From NCBI GenBank assembly GCA_017554835.1, contig JAFZHO010000016.1, positions 1-14,241 of the forward strand: a stretch of 14,241 nucleotides of DNA, given 5' to 3'. The position numbers were made by a program, and so were the translations under genes. This DNA is from Clostridia bacterium. Lineage in GTDB: Bacteria; Bacillota; Clostridia; Oscillospirales; RGIG7773. Below, piece after piece: positions 4,981-13,503 of the stretch; position 1 is the first letter of the stretch, and each line of letters starts with the position of its first letter. Under the pieces are notes generated by a model, which ran no database searches, had not been told where the DNA came from, and saw nothing but the letters and a program-made list of their open reading frames with translations.

Positions 4981-6027
4981 TCAGAGAATAAAAATTTACT
5001 CTCTTTCCAGCTTAAAACCGAGGACTTTGAAAAAGCTTCCGAAAACGAGAAACAAGACCTCGTTGTTATGCGTGAGAGCGTAAGCTTCTGGAAAGATGGA
5101 ATGAGACGACTTTTAAGAAACAAAATCGCTATGGTTTCTCTTGCGGTTTTGGTTATTATAATGTTATTTGCTTTTGTTGTTCCTTATTTTTATCCATATA
5201 CTTATAAGGACCAGATAAGAGGCAGCGAAAACCTTGACCCATTTGAATACTCCCAGGAAGAAATGACCCGCATCGAAAACGGCGAGTCCGTTTTCCCTCA
5301 CGTTCTTGGAACTGATAACCTTGGTCGTGACCTTGCTATCCGTCTTATGATGGGGGCGAGAGTTTCTCTTCTTGTTGGTATTGTTGCAAGTATTATCGTT
5401 TTGATAATCGGTTCTGTATACGGTGCAGTTTCCGCTTATTTCGGCGGTTTCGTTGATATTATAATGATGCGTATCGTTGATATTATCTATACCGTTCCCG
5501 ATATTCTTATTATCATTTTGCTATCCGTTGTTTTGAAGCATCCGCTTCAGAGCATTGCAGATAACGTTCCCGGTTTTGACTGGATTAATACTATCGGCGT
5601 TGGACTTATCAGTATATTTATAGTTTTCGGACTTTTATACTGGGTTGGTATGGCGAGAATGGTTCGTAGCCAGATTCTTACTCTTAAAGAGCAGGAATAC
5701 GTTACCGCTGCAAGAGCCCTTGGCGCAGGCCACGGCAGAATTATAAGAAAGCATCTTCTTACTAACTGTATCGGAACTTTGATAGTTATTACAACGCTTC
5801 AGATTCCTTCTTCTATATTTACCGAAAGCTTTTTGAGCTTCCTTGGTCTTGGAGTTGCCGCTCCTATGACAAGTCTTGGCTCTATGGCTTCCGATGCTCT
5901 TGAGGGAATTACTTCTTATCCTCATAGACTACTTGCTCCCGCAATTCTTATAAGCGTTATAATCCTTACCTTTAACCTTTTTGGCGACGGTTTGAGAGAC
6001 GCTTTTGACCCAAAACTTAAAGATTAG
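4978..6027 (+). CDS. oppC: Oligopeptide ABC transporter permease OppC/DppC
   Basis: This 349-residue inner-membrane permease starts at the ATG at 4978, not the in-frame ATG at 4969. It has a long cytoplasmic N-terminal tail, then the OppC-N region (FWKDGMRRLLRNKIAM) and the first helix. The extracytoplasmic loop contains the signature GTDNLGRDL at about 111-119. The EAA loop YVTAARALGAGHGRIIRKHL lies at about 241-260 and the family ending FGDGLRDAFDPKLKD closes the protein. It is the second half of the translocation channel. There is a short gap after oppB, and 11 nt separate it from oppD, whose ribosome binding site AGGAG (6026-6030) overlaps the oppC stop region. Confidence 0.94.
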   Translation: MSENKNLLSFQLKTEDFEKASENEKQDLVVMRESVSFWKDGMRRLLRNKIAMVSLAVLVIIMLFAFVVPYFYPYTYKDQIRGSENLDPFEYSQEEMTRIENGESVFPHVLGTDNLGRDLAIRLMMGARVSLLVGIVASIIVLIIGSVYGAVSAYFGGFVDIIMMRIVDIIYTVPDILIIILLSVVLKHPLQSIADNVPGFDWINTIGVGLISIFIVFGLLYWVGMARMVRSQILTLKEQEYVTAARALGAGHGRIIRKHLLTNCIGTLIVITTLQIPSSIFTESFLSFLGLGVAAPMTSLGSMASDALEGITSYPHRLLAPAILISVIILTFNLFGDGLRDAFDPKLKD

Positions 6028-6038
6028 GAGAGATTAGA

Positions 6039-7058
6039 ATGAGTGAAACTTTGCTTGATATAAAAAACCTTAGACTCTCCTTTTTTACCCCTGCAGGAGA
6101 GGTTAAGGCACTTAACGATATTTCTATAAAAATGAATAAAGGCGACGTTCTCGGTATCGTTGGTGAGTCGGGAAGCGGTAAATCCGTTACTTCCTACGCC
6201 GTTATGGGACTTACTGCATATCCCGGTAGAATCGTTGGCGGAACTATTGATTTCAACGGTCATAAGGTTCACGAGATGACCGAAAAAGAATTTCGCAAAA
6301 TGAGAGGTAAGGAAGTCTCTATTATATTCCAGGACCCTATGACTTCTCTTAACCCCGTTTATACTATTGGTAATCAGATTTGTGAGTCAATTCTTCTTCA
6401 CGATGAATCAGGACTTCCCAAAAAAGAACTTAAAAAGAAAGCAAAAGCCAGAGCTATCGAGCTTTTGACTCTTGTTGGTATTAACGAGCCGGAAAAACGA
6501 CTTAAGCAATACCCCCACGAGTTGTCGGGCGGTATGCGTCAGAGAGTTATGATCGCTATTGCTCTTGCCTGCGAGCCAAAGCTTCTTATTGCCGATGAAC
6601 CTACCACTGCCCTTGACGTTACTATTCAGGCGCAGATTCTTGAACTTATGCTTGAACTTAAAGATAAAATCGGTATGTCTATCATTATGATTACCCATGA
6701 CCTTGGCGTTGTTTCAAATATGTGCGAAAAAATTGCCGTTATGTATGCAGGTAAAATCGTTGAATTTGGTTCAACTGATGAAATTTTCTATAATCCGAAG
6801 CACGAATATACAAAAGGTCTTTTGAAAAGTATTCCAAAACTTACCGACGAGGAGAAAGAAAAACTTGTTCCTATTGAAGGAACTCCCGTTGACATGCTAA
6901 ATCCCCCAAAGGGTTGTCCTTTTGCACCAAGATGCAAGAGCTGTATGAAAATCTGTATCGAAAAAATGCCACCTTATACTGACTTTTCTGATACTCATTA
7001 TAGCGCTTGCTGGCTTACTCAGAAGGAAGAATTTTTGAAAGAGGAGGGGAATAACTAA
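6039..7058 (+). CDS. oppD: Oligopeptide ABC transporter ATPase OppD/DppD
   Basis: This 339-residue cytoplasmic ATPase powers peptide import. The visible motifs are Walker A GESGSGKS (42-49), Q-loop Gln98 in FQDP, signature LSGGMRQ (162-168), Walker B LLIADE (182-187), D-loop ALD and H-loop His220. The C-terminal oligopeptide-transporter extension carries Cys293, Cys299, Cys302 and Cys306, matching the conserved cysteine cluster that binds a 4Fe-4S centre in characterised DppD proteins; cluster binding here is inferred. The ATG at 6039 follows AGGAG by eight bases. Its stop overlaps the oppF start by one base (TAATG), indicating coupled translation of the two ATPases. Confidence 0.96.
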   Translation: MSETLLDIKNLRLSFFTPAGEVKALNDISIKMNKGDVLGIVGESGSGKSVTSYAVMGLTAYPGRIVGGTIDFNGHKVHEMTEKEFRKMRGKEVSIIFQDPMTSLNPVYTIGNQICESILLHDESGLPKKELKKKAKARAIELLTLVGINEPEKRLKQYPHELSGGMRQRVMIAIALACEPKLLIADEPTTALDVTIQAQILELMLELKDKIGMSIIMITHDLGVVSNMCEKIAVMYAGKIVEFGSTDEIFYNPKHEYTKGLLKSIPKLTDEEKEKLVPIEGTPVDMLNPPKGCPFAPRCKSCMKICIEKMPPYTDFSDTHYSACWLTQKEEFLKEEGNN

Positions 7059-8032
7059 TGGAAAAACTTATCGAAGTTAAAAATCTTAAGCAGTATTTCC
7101 CCGTTTCTTCAAACAAAATGTTTGAGAAAAAATACGTTAAAGCAGTTGACGACGTATCTTTCTATATTAACAAAGGCGAGACTTTCGGCCTTGTTGGTGA
7201 ATCCGGTTGCGGTAAAACAACAACGGGCAGAACTATTCTTCGCCTTAATAAACCAACTTCCGGTCAGATTATTTACGACGGCGTTGATATTACGAAAGTT
7301 AACATGAAACCCTATCGCAAAAAGATGCAGATAGTTTTTCAGGACCCTTATGCATCCCTTGACCCTCGAATGACCGTTGGTGATATCGTTGGCGAAGCCA
7401 TAGATATTCATAAACTTGCTAAAAACAAAAAAGAAAGAAAAGAAATGATCGTTTCCCTTCTTGAAAAAGTTGGGCTTAACAGTGAGCACGCTAACCGTTA
7501 TCCTCACGAGTTTTCAGGCGGTCAGCGTCAGAGAATCGGTATTGCCCGCGCTCTTGCGGTAAACCCTGAGTTTATCGTTTGCGACGAGCCCATTTCCGCT
7601 CTTGACGTTTCTATTCAGGCCCAGGTTGTTAATATGTTTGAAGACCTTCAGAAAGAGCTTGGTCTTACTTATCTTTTCATTGCCCACGATTTATCAATAG
7701 TTAAGCATATAAGTGATAGAATTGGCGTTATGTATCTTGGTAAAATCGTTGAACTTGGAACAAGTAACGAAATCGCTTTTGATAGTCTTCATCCTTATAC
7801 CAAGTCTCTGATTTCTGCTATTCCTATTCCTGACCCTGAAATAAGCAGATCAAGAAAACGTATCGTTCTTGAGGGGGACGTTCCATCTCCCGTTAATCCG
7901 CCAAGTGGTTGCCGATTCAGAACGAGATGCCCCCACGCAACTGAGCTTTGCGCCGAAAAAGAGCCGGAATTCGTTGAAGCTACTCCCGGCCACTTCGTTG
8001 CCTGCCACTACTATAAAGAACTTAAAAAATAG
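7058..8032 (+). CDS. oppF: Oligopeptide ABC transporter ATPase OppF/DppF
   Basis: This 324-residue cytoplasmic partner of OppD has Walker A GESGCGKT (47-54), Q-loop Gln95, signature FSGGQRQ (152-158), Walker B FIVCDE (172-177) and H-loop His210. The C-terminal extension after SGCRFRTRC contains Cys285, Cys291, Cys298 and Cys316, again a likely iron-sulfur or structural cysteine set. All ATPase residues are intact in both subunits, so the heterodimer should have two working sites. It starts within the oppD stop (TAATG) behind the strong site GAGGAGGGGA (7041-7050). A gap of 93 nt with two hairpins separates it from oppA. Confidence 0.96.
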   Translation: MEKLIEVKNLKQYFPVSSNKMFEKKYVKAVDDVSFYINKGETFGLVGESGCGKTTTGRTILRLNKPTSGQIIYDGVDITKVNMKPYRKKMQIVFQDPYASLDPRMTVGDIVGEAIDIHKLAKNKKERKEMIVSLLEKVGLNSEHANRYPHEFSGGQRQRIGIARALAVNPEFIVCDEPISALDVSIQAQVVNMFEDLQKELGLTYLFIAHDLSIVKHISDRIGVMYLGKIVELGTSNEIAFDSLHPYTKSLISAIPIPDPEISRSRKRIVLEGDVPSPVNPPSGCRFRTRCPHATELCAEKEPEFVEATPGHFVACHYYKELKK

Positions 8033-8038
8033 TATTTA

Positions 8039-8053
8039 AACGCCAAAAGCGTT
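8039..8053 (+). other. Small intercistronic hairpin after oppF
   Basis: AACGC (8039-8043) and GCGTT (8049-8053) pair around CAAAA. It is short and has no T run, so it is not a terminator. With the larger hairpin downstream it forms a structured spacer between oppF and oppA. Confidence 0.5.
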
Positions 8054-8062
8054 AAAATAATA

Positions 8063-8091
8063 CGGCATTTGTTCCGGGAAAACAAACGCCG
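8063..8091 (+). other. Intercistronic stem-loop before oppA
   Basis: CGGC-A-TTTGTT (8063-8073) pairs with AACAAA-C-GCCG (8081-8091) around a 7-nt loop, with one A/C mismatch. The sequence after it is A-rich rather than T-rich, so readthrough is expected. Such stems often mark processing or 5'-stabilising sites that raise the level of a downstream binding-protein mRNA; that role is inferred. I see no convincing promoter in this gap. Confidence 0.6.
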
Positions 8092-8125
8092 AAACTAACA
8101 ATAAAAATTTTTAGGAGGAAAAACT

Positions 8126-9751
8126 ATGAAAAAACTAGCCCTACTTCTAGCTGTGATCATGATATTCTCATGCTTTATTACAGCTTGCGGCCAGAAAGAC
8201 GCTGATATTCTAAGCGTTAACATTGGTCCGGAACCAGACACAATCGACCCAGCACTTAACTCAGCGGTTGACGGCGCTACTCTAATTATCCACGCTTTTG
8301 AAGGTCTTATGAACCTTGACGAAAAAGGAGTTCCAACTCCAGGTCAGGCAGAGACTTACAAAATCTCAGACGACGGTCTTACTTATACCTTCACTCTTCG
8401 TGACGGTCTAAAATGGAGTGACGGAACTGAGCTAAATGCTGAAGATTTCGTTTACTCATGGAACAGAGCGGTTGACCCGGAAACTGCAGCAGACTATGCT
8501 TATATGTTCGAATGCATCAAAGGTTATGACACTGCAACTTTACCAGCTACCAGCGAAGACCGTGCTCCTATGGCAGTAAAAGCTATTGATGCTAAAACTC
8601 TTGAAGTAACTCTTGTTGCTCCATCTCCTTTCTTCTTGGAAGTTTGTGCATTCCCAGCGCTTTTCCCTGTTAAGAAAGATATCGTTGAAGCAAATCCAGA
8701 AGGATGGACTACTGACCCAGAAACTTATATCGGTAACGGTCCTTACAAACTTGTTGAATGGGTTAATAAGAGCCATATGATTTATGAGAAAAACGAAAAC
8801 TATTGGGACGCTGAAAATATCGTTTCCGATAAAATCAAATTCGTTCTTCTTGAAGATGATAACGCTATCCTAACTGCATTCAAAAACGGCGACATCCTAT
8901 TCGCTGATACAGTTGCTAACGCTGAGCTTGAAGCAATGAAAAAAGACCCTGCTTTCAAAGTAACTGAGCAGTTCGGTACTTACTACGTATCTTTCAATAC
9001 TCAGAAAGATCCTCTTGACGACGCTAGAGTTAGAAAAGCTCTTATACTAGCTGTTGATAGAAACTATATCGTTGATAAACTTGGTCAGCTTAACCAGACT
9101 CCAATGGCAGCTTTTGTTCCTGCAAGTCTTTTCGACGCTGATAAAACTAAAAACTTCCGTGAAGTTGGTGGCGACTACTATAGCGTAGCAACTAGCGAAT
9201 TCGAAGCTAACCTTGCTGAAGCTAAGAGACTTCTTGCTGAAGCTGGTTACCCAGAAGGAAAAGGCTTCCCAACTATCACTTATACTTATAATGATTCTTC
9301 TCTACATAAGAGCATCGCAGAAGCTCTTCAGAATATGTGGGGCGAACTTGGAATCACTGTTAAACTTGAACTTCAGGAATGGAACGTATTCCTAAATTCA
9401 AGAAAGAAAGGCGACTACTATGTTGCTCGTAACGGATGGCTTGCTGACTACAATGACCCAGTTTCATTCCTTGATATGTGGGTAACCGGCGGCGGTAACA
9501 ACGACGCTCAGTGGTCAAACGCTGAATACGATAAACTTATCAAAGATATCAAAGTTGAAACAGACTCTGCTAAGAGATTCGAAATGATGCACAAAGCAGA
9601 AGATATTATCTTCGAAGAATCTATGCTTTGCCCAATCATGACTTACGTTGACGAATATCTACAGGCTCCACAGTTGAAGAACGTTAGATCTTCTCCTCTT
9701 GGATTCAAATACTTTATGTATGCTTCTGTAGAAGAAACAACTGCTGAATAA
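8126..9751 (+). CDS. oppA: Oligopeptide-binding lipoprotein OppA (SBP family 5)
   Basis: This is a 541-residue extracytoplasmic receptor that binds peptides and delivers them to OppBC. The signal peptide starts MKKLALLL and ends in the lipobox ITAC with Cys21, so it is lipid-anchored. Family signatures are GPEPDTIDPALN (34-45), HAFEGL near 56-61 and the block YTFTLRDGLKWSDGTELNAE at 87-106. The length is typical. AGGAGG (8113-8118), seven bases before the ATG, is the strongest ribosome site in the operon. As last gene of the operon, behind a structured spacer and before a strong terminator, it is placed for high, differential expression. Codon choice differs from oppBCDF: CCA dominates proline with no CCC that I could find, and CTA leucine and TCA serine are frequent. 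Confidence 0.96.
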   Translation: MKKLALLLAVIMIFSCFITACGQKDADILSVNIGPEPDTIDPALNSAVDGATLIIHAFEGLMNLDEKGVPTPGQAETYKISDDGLTYTFTLRDGLKWSDGTELNAEDFVYSWNRAVDPETAADYAYMFECIKGYDTATLPATSEDRAPMAVKAIDAKTLEVTLVAPSPFFLEVCAFPALFPVKKDIVEANPEGWTTDPETYIGNGPYKLVEWVNKSHMIYEKNENYWDAENIVSDKIKFVLLEDDNAILTAFKNGDILFADTVANAELEAMKKDPAFKVTEQFGTYYVSFNTQKDPLDDARVRKALILAVDRNYIVDKLGQLNQTPMAAFVPASLFDADKTKNFREVGGDYYSVATSEFEANLAEAKRLLAEAGYPEGKGFPTITYTYNDSSLHKSIAEALQNMWGELGITVKLELQEWNVFLNSRKKGDYYVARNGWLADYNDPVSFLDMWVTGGGNNDAQWSNAEYDKLIKDIKVETDSAKRFEMMHKAEDIIFEESMLCPIMTYVDEYLQAPQLKNVRSSPLGFKYFMYASVEETTAE

Positions 9752-9763
9752 TCTTTAATCATT

Positions 9764-9797
9764 AAAACCCCTTCCGAAATATCGGAAGGGGTTTTTT
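9764..9797 (+). terminator. Terminator of the opp operon
   Basis: AAAACCCCTTCCGA (9764-9777) pairs perfectly with TCGGAAGGGGTTTT (9782-9795) around AATA, and the T run extends to 9797. Confidence 0.95.
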
Positions 9798-9807
9798 ATG
9801 CCTGAAT

Positions 9808-9839
9808 AAAGAGCGTGTAATTTTATTTACACGCTCTTT
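9808..9839. terminator. Second stem-loop, likely terminator of the minus-strand cluster
   Basis: AAAGAGCGTGTAA (9808-9820) pairs with TTACACGCTCTTT (9827-9839), a perfect 13-bp stem with a 6-nt loop. It sits four bases beyond the stop of the DUF4340 gene on the minus strand and a few bases past the opp terminator on the plus strand, so it can act from both sides. The T run is short in the minus direction. Confidence 0.8.
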
Positions 9840-9843
9840 TATA

Positions 9844-11325
9844 TTACCATATATTATCTATTTTTTCGCCGTTAGCAAGTTTTTCAACGTCGCCAATTAC
9901 GTTTTTAATGGCATTCATATCAACTGCAAATTTTGCTTCGCCGTTTGAGGTCAGAATTCCTGTTATTTCATCTATTTTATAGAATGAAAGCTTATCGGTT
10001 TTATCTTTATTTCTATATTTTACTTCGATAGAAATCATTTCTTCCTCGTCGCCAAGGAGCATTGCCTCTCCTTTTACCATAAAGCCCTCAACGTTTACGA
10101 AATACTGCTTGAAGTATTCTGTATTTATCTCTTTGCCGTTTAGGGTAACCTTCATTTCAAGATCGTCTCCCGATAACATGAATGGGTATTCCTTTTCGCC
10201 CACAATTACCTTAAATTCGCTTACGTCGTTTAAATCGATATCAAGGAACGCAACGTCCTCGCAATACTCATAAGCACTCTTATTAAAGGTATCTGCCGTT
10301 TCGGCAAGCATCATATAGATATATTTTCCGCCATCTTTATAAGCATAGCAAATATCATCAATAGGTTCGGAGATTCTGATTCTTTTCTTTTCGCCGTTCC
10401 AACCATAATTAATCTCATATAACGGTTTATCCAGACCGCAGATTTTAATATTCTCTTCCCTTGTGTCATCTGTCAGAATATTGAACGCCGGAATAACTTT
10501 CATAAAGTCATAAAGATCTTTCATTGCCGCCGAAGAAATCGGATGGCTATATGGTTCTTCAAGAACGTAGCCGGATAGAGAGGTTATTTGCTCCTGCTCT
10601 TCTTTTGTTTGCTTTCTGATTTTTATCTCGTAATCATAGAAGCTTGCTTTGATATTTATATAATCAAGATTATAAGCAGAGGATGAAAGGTTCGGATCAA
10701 TCTCGCCAACAACCTCGTCATCTCCAAGAAGAAGATAATAGAACTGAAGTTTTACTGCGTTCATTGATTCTGTTTCTTCCGTATCAATTATATAAATCTT
10801 TGATGCCGCATCGCAATAATAGAAGGTTCCGTTATTATAGGGACTTTTTGAACCCGTTTTGCAGACCATGGTTTTTCCGTCGTCAAACTCAAGAGTAACC
10901 GTTGTTTCTGCAGGGTCAAGTCCGAATTCCGAGAAATTACTATCCTTGGCATCGCCTGCTGAGTCGTTTGAAATTACGCTGGTAAACAAGGTTATATAGT
11001 TCGTTACCGATGCCTGAGAAACCTCAATAGTAGTCTCTTTTTCAAATTCCCAGACGCCTTTTTCATTCTTCAAAAGAGTGATGCTTTCGTCGGTTGTCTG
11101 GATAAAGAGTTTATCAACGTCTTCCACGTCAAAGGTAACTACTTTTTCGATAACACGATTGGTATCATAGGGGGATTCTTCCTCTCCAAAAAGAAGAAGC
11201 GCTCCGATTCCAAGACCTAATATAAGCATAACTGCAACAAGAATAATAATAACCTTAAAAGGTTTCTTTTTCTTTTTTGTTATAACTTCCGGTTGGTCAA
11301 AAATTGTTGTTTGGTTTTCGTTCAT
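9844..11325 (-). CDS. DUF4340 domain protein, membrane-anchored
   Basis: This 493-residue protein has a short cytoplasmic N-terminus ending in a KKKKKPFK block, one membrane helix at about 23-46, and a large extracytoplasmic part. The latter contains DUF4340-like repeats: DVDKLFIQTTDESITLLKN, GVWEFEK, FGLDPAETTVTLEF, then GTFYYCDAASKIYII, and related segments later (ICGLDKPLYEINY). DUF4340 proteins regularly follow ABC-2 permease and GldG genes, as here, and are thought to be accessory subunits of those exporters; the substrate is not known. Its ATG overlaps the stop of the GldG gene (TAATG), and AAGGAG on the minus strand (11335-11340) serves it. It is the last gene of the cluster, ending just before the stem-loop at 9808-9839. 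Confidence 0.88.
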   Translation of the reverse strand: MNENQTTIFDQPEVITKKKKKPFKVIIILVAVMLILGLGIGALLLFGEEESPYDTNRVIEKVVTFDVEDVDKLFIQTTDESITLLKNEKGVWEFEKETTIEVSQASVTNYITLFTSVISNDSAGDAKDSNFSEFGLDPAETTVTLEFDDGKTMVCKTGSKSPYNNGTFYYCDAASKIYIIDTEETESMNAVKLQFYYLLLGDDEVVGEIDPNLSSSAYNLDYINIKASFYDYEIKIRKQTKEEQEQITSLSGYVLEEPYSHPISSAAMKDLYDFMKVIPAFNILTDDTREENIKICGLDKPLYEINYGWNGEKKRIRISEPIDDICYAYKDGGKYIYMMLAETADTFNKSAYEYCEDVAFLDIDLNDVSEFKVIVGEKEYPFMLSGDDLEMKVTLNGKEINTEYFKQYFVNVEGFMVKGEAMLLGDEEEMISIEVKYRNKDKTDKLSFYKIDEITGILTSNGEAKFAVDMNAIKNVIGDVEKLANGEKIDNIW

Positions 11326-12776
11326 TATTTATTTCTCCTTTTCACAAACATTATTATTCCAAAGAGCAAAATAATTACGGGGATAACGCCAAATATTATA
11401 ATATTAATAACCACAAGATTGCTGGTAGTCACGTTCAGATTTGCCGTGATTGCCTCTTTGATATCGCCATAAAAACTTGCATATTCCGTCTGAGTGCTAT
11501 TAATAGCATCCATAAGAAGTTTTCTGTTTCCGTAGCTTCCCGTCATATACGCATCATCAACAATTGATGCCGCACCGGAAACAAATATAGAAGAATAACT
11601 TGGCTCTGCATCTGCTTCTTCGTGCATTATAAACTTAACCTTTCTGCCTTTTGCCGCAATGAGATAAGAGCCCTGAACGTCATTCTCATCTTTTGAAAGA
11701 TTCTGACCTACGGTTTCGGTCAAAGGTTTTGTATATGCTGTTCCGGAAGAAGCAAGAACGGCCTCAGTTTTTGAAATATCTTTTTCGTCAAAAAGCTGAG
11801 TTATACTTCTTGAATAATAGATAGGAATACTGATTTGCCTATCAACAAGGGTTGAACCGATAGTTTCGTGAACAGGGGCGGTATAAATCTGAGTGGGATC
11901 CCCTGCAACTCCGTTTACTCCATCAAGAACTATATCATAATTAACTGCAAGTCCGTAATCTGCAAGAACTTTTTCAAGGTTTGGCATTTTTGGAGTTTTT
12001 TCGCCATAGAAAATAAATGCGTGACGGCCGTAATCTCCATCATTAAATAAAAATCCGCTTAAAATCTCGGCTTCCTGCAAGGTAATATCAGTAGATGGCG
12101 CATACATAACGATATAATCGATAGTATCATCAAGCTGATTTAATGTCACAGAGCCCGTCTGATAAGCCATATCCTCCATAAGATTTACGAAGGAATAAGG
12201 AATAGACTCGCCGTGGCCGTTTATAAACGCTACTTTTAAAAGTTCATCCTTGGAGTTTATTATAATTGAAGTGCAAATAGCATATTCAACGTTATAATAC
12301 TGCTGATTCTCCATCATAAGATCATCAAAAGTGATGGTTTTATAATTTCCGTTTGCTTTATTATCCACAACGATATTAACTACGTTTGCATTGGTTGAAT
12401 AAAGATCATATTTTGCTGCAAGTCCCTGATTTTTATATTTATCAAGGAATTTGATGCTTAGTTTATCGCTGAGGCCGGTAATCTTTTTCAGCATCTGCAC
12501 GATTACCTGGTTTTTGATATCGGTGGCAAGTTCCGCCTCCGTTGCAAATACGATTATCTCTGTTTCATCTTCAAGTTTGCCGATAAGTTCCTTCGTCTCG
12601 TCGGAAAAATCATAAAGACGTTCTTTTGTCATATCGATATTAAGCTGAGGAAATCTCTCAGCAAGAAGCAGGGATACGGTATTTAGAAGAATCATTATAA
12701 CGATTACGATAATAGTCGTTGCAAGAGAAAGACTTCTCATTTTTCTTTTGCGGGAAGATATTTTTTTATTTTCCAT
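11325..12776 (-). CDS. GldG-like ABC transporter auxiliary protein
   Basis: The protein has 483 residues from the ATG at 12776, preferred because AGGGAGG (12784-12790, minus strand) lies seven bases upstream. A longer in-frame start at 12812 would fall within the permease gene and has no such site. It has a basic N-terminus (SSRKRKMRSL), one helix at about 16-38, then the GldG-type opening NIDMTKERLYDFSDETKELI, which starts the large extracytoplasmic domain (ABC_transp_aux, GldG-like). Near the C-terminus a second helix (about 456-478) precedes KRRNK. In the Bacteroidetes gliding system GldG works with GldA and GldF; clostridial homologues have no proven role. It sits between the permease (13-nt gap) and the DUF4340 gene (1-nt overlap). 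Confidence 0.9.
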   Translation of the reverse strand: MENKKISSRKRKMRSLSLATTIIVIVIMILLNTVSLLLAERFPQLNIDMTKERLYDFSDETKELIGKLEDETEIIVFATEAELATDIKNQVIVQMLKKITGLSDKLSIKFLDKYKNQGLAAKYDLYSTNANVVNIVVDNKANGNYKTITFDDLMMENQQYYNVEYAICTSIIINSKDELLKVAFINGHGESIPYSFVNLMEDMAYQTGSVTLNQLDDTIDYIVMYAPSTDITLQEAEILSGFLFNDGDYGRHAFIFYGEKTPKMPNLEKVLADYGLAVNYDIVLDGVNGVAGDPTQIYTAPVHETIGSTLVDRQISIPIYYSRSITQLFDEKDISKTEAVLASSGTAYTKPLTETVGQNLSKDENDVQGSYLIAAKGRKVKFIMHEEADAEPSYSSIFVSGAASIVDDAYMTGSYGNRKLLMDAINSTQTEYASFYGDIKEAITANLNVTTSNLVVINIIIFGVIPVIILLFGIIMFVKRRNK

Positions 12777-12783
12777 TTTAATA

Positions 12784-12790
12784 CCTCCCT
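12784..12790 (-). promoter_or_regulatory. Ribosome binding site deciding the GldG-like start
   Basis: The minus strand reads AGGGAGG here, overlapping the last base of the permease stop codon and seven bases before ATG at 12776-12774. It supports MENKK as the true N-terminus. Confidence 0.8.
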
Positions 12791-13503
12791 TATGACCAGC
12801 GGCGTTTTTCAATAAGACGAACCGTCAAATATATGAAAAGTGCGGCAACGCTTATAAAAAACAATATGCTTGAAAAGTTTAAAAGTCCTTCGTTGAAATA
12901 CATATATCTATCTACTACGGAAATAAAAGAAACCAGGGTTGCAAATATTCCCGATACGAAATCGTTAAGATAGCTGACAAGAAACATTGCAATCATTACT
13001 GCAAAGCTTACTACTGCAGCGATTACCTGATTTTCGGTAGTGGCAGAGATAAACATTCCGATTGCGATAAAAGTTCCTCCAAGAAGAAGTAGCCCGAAAT
13101 AGTTTCCGAAAATCATCAGGAAATCAACGGGGGAATAGGTATTTATAATAATTACGTAGATAAAAGTGATTGCAACTGCTATGGCATAAATAACAAAAGC
13201 TGCAAAGAATTTACCCATTACAACTCCCGTAGTTGAAACGGGGGAGGTGAATAGTATCTGGTCGGTTTTTGTTTTTCTTTCCTCGCTGAAAAGCTTCATG
13301 GTTAAAATAGGAATCAAAAACATTAAAACCATAATCGTATTAGTAAAAAAGTTTGAGAAAAACTGCCTCATATTATACTGAGAAGCATATATAATCTCTA
13401 CGGTAAGAAGAGCCGCGCTAAGTAGAGAAAATACAAACAAAAACGCATATCCCATAGGAGAAATAAAATATGCACGAAGTTCTTTTTTGAATACTGCCGT
13501 CAT
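12790..13503 (-). CDS. ABC-2 type permease, GldF/NosY-like
   Basis: This 237-residue integral membrane protein has about six predicted helices. It opens with the ABC-2 permease signature MTAVFKKELRAYFISPMGYA. The cytoplasmic stretch MKLFSEERKTKTDQILFTSPV after the second helix, with its conserved acidic/basic cluster, is diagnostic of the GldF-type coupling region. It ends KRRWS. It would form the membrane channel of an exporter whose ATPase is encoded immediately upstream. Its ATG overlaps the upstream stop (ATGA, 13500-13503), and the strong site GAAGGAGAGG (13511-13520, minus strand) lies upstream. The gene is intact; only its partner ATPase is disrupted in this window. Confidence 0.93.
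   Translation of the reverse strand: MTAVFKKELRAYFISPMGYAFLFVFSLLSAALLTVEIIYASQYNMRQFFSNFFTNTIMVLMFLIPILTMKLFSEERKTKTDQILFTSPVSTTGVVMGKFFAAFVIYAIAVAITFIYVIIINTYSPVDFLMIFGNYFGLLLLGGTFIAIGMFISATTENQVIAAVVSFAVMIAMFLVSYLNDFVSGIFATLVSFISVVDRYMYFNEGLLNFSSILFFISVAALFIYLTVRLIEKRRWS

Noticed and set aside
5635..5925. Long antisense open frames over oppC, oppD, oppF and similar genes
   Set aside because: They are shadows of strongly supported genes, with low-complexity or Lys/Arg/Asn-rich translations, no ribosome sites and no family features.
12777..12812. GldG-like start at 12812
   Set aside because: It would overlap the permease end and lacks a ribosome site; AGGGAGG at 12784-12790 points to 12776.
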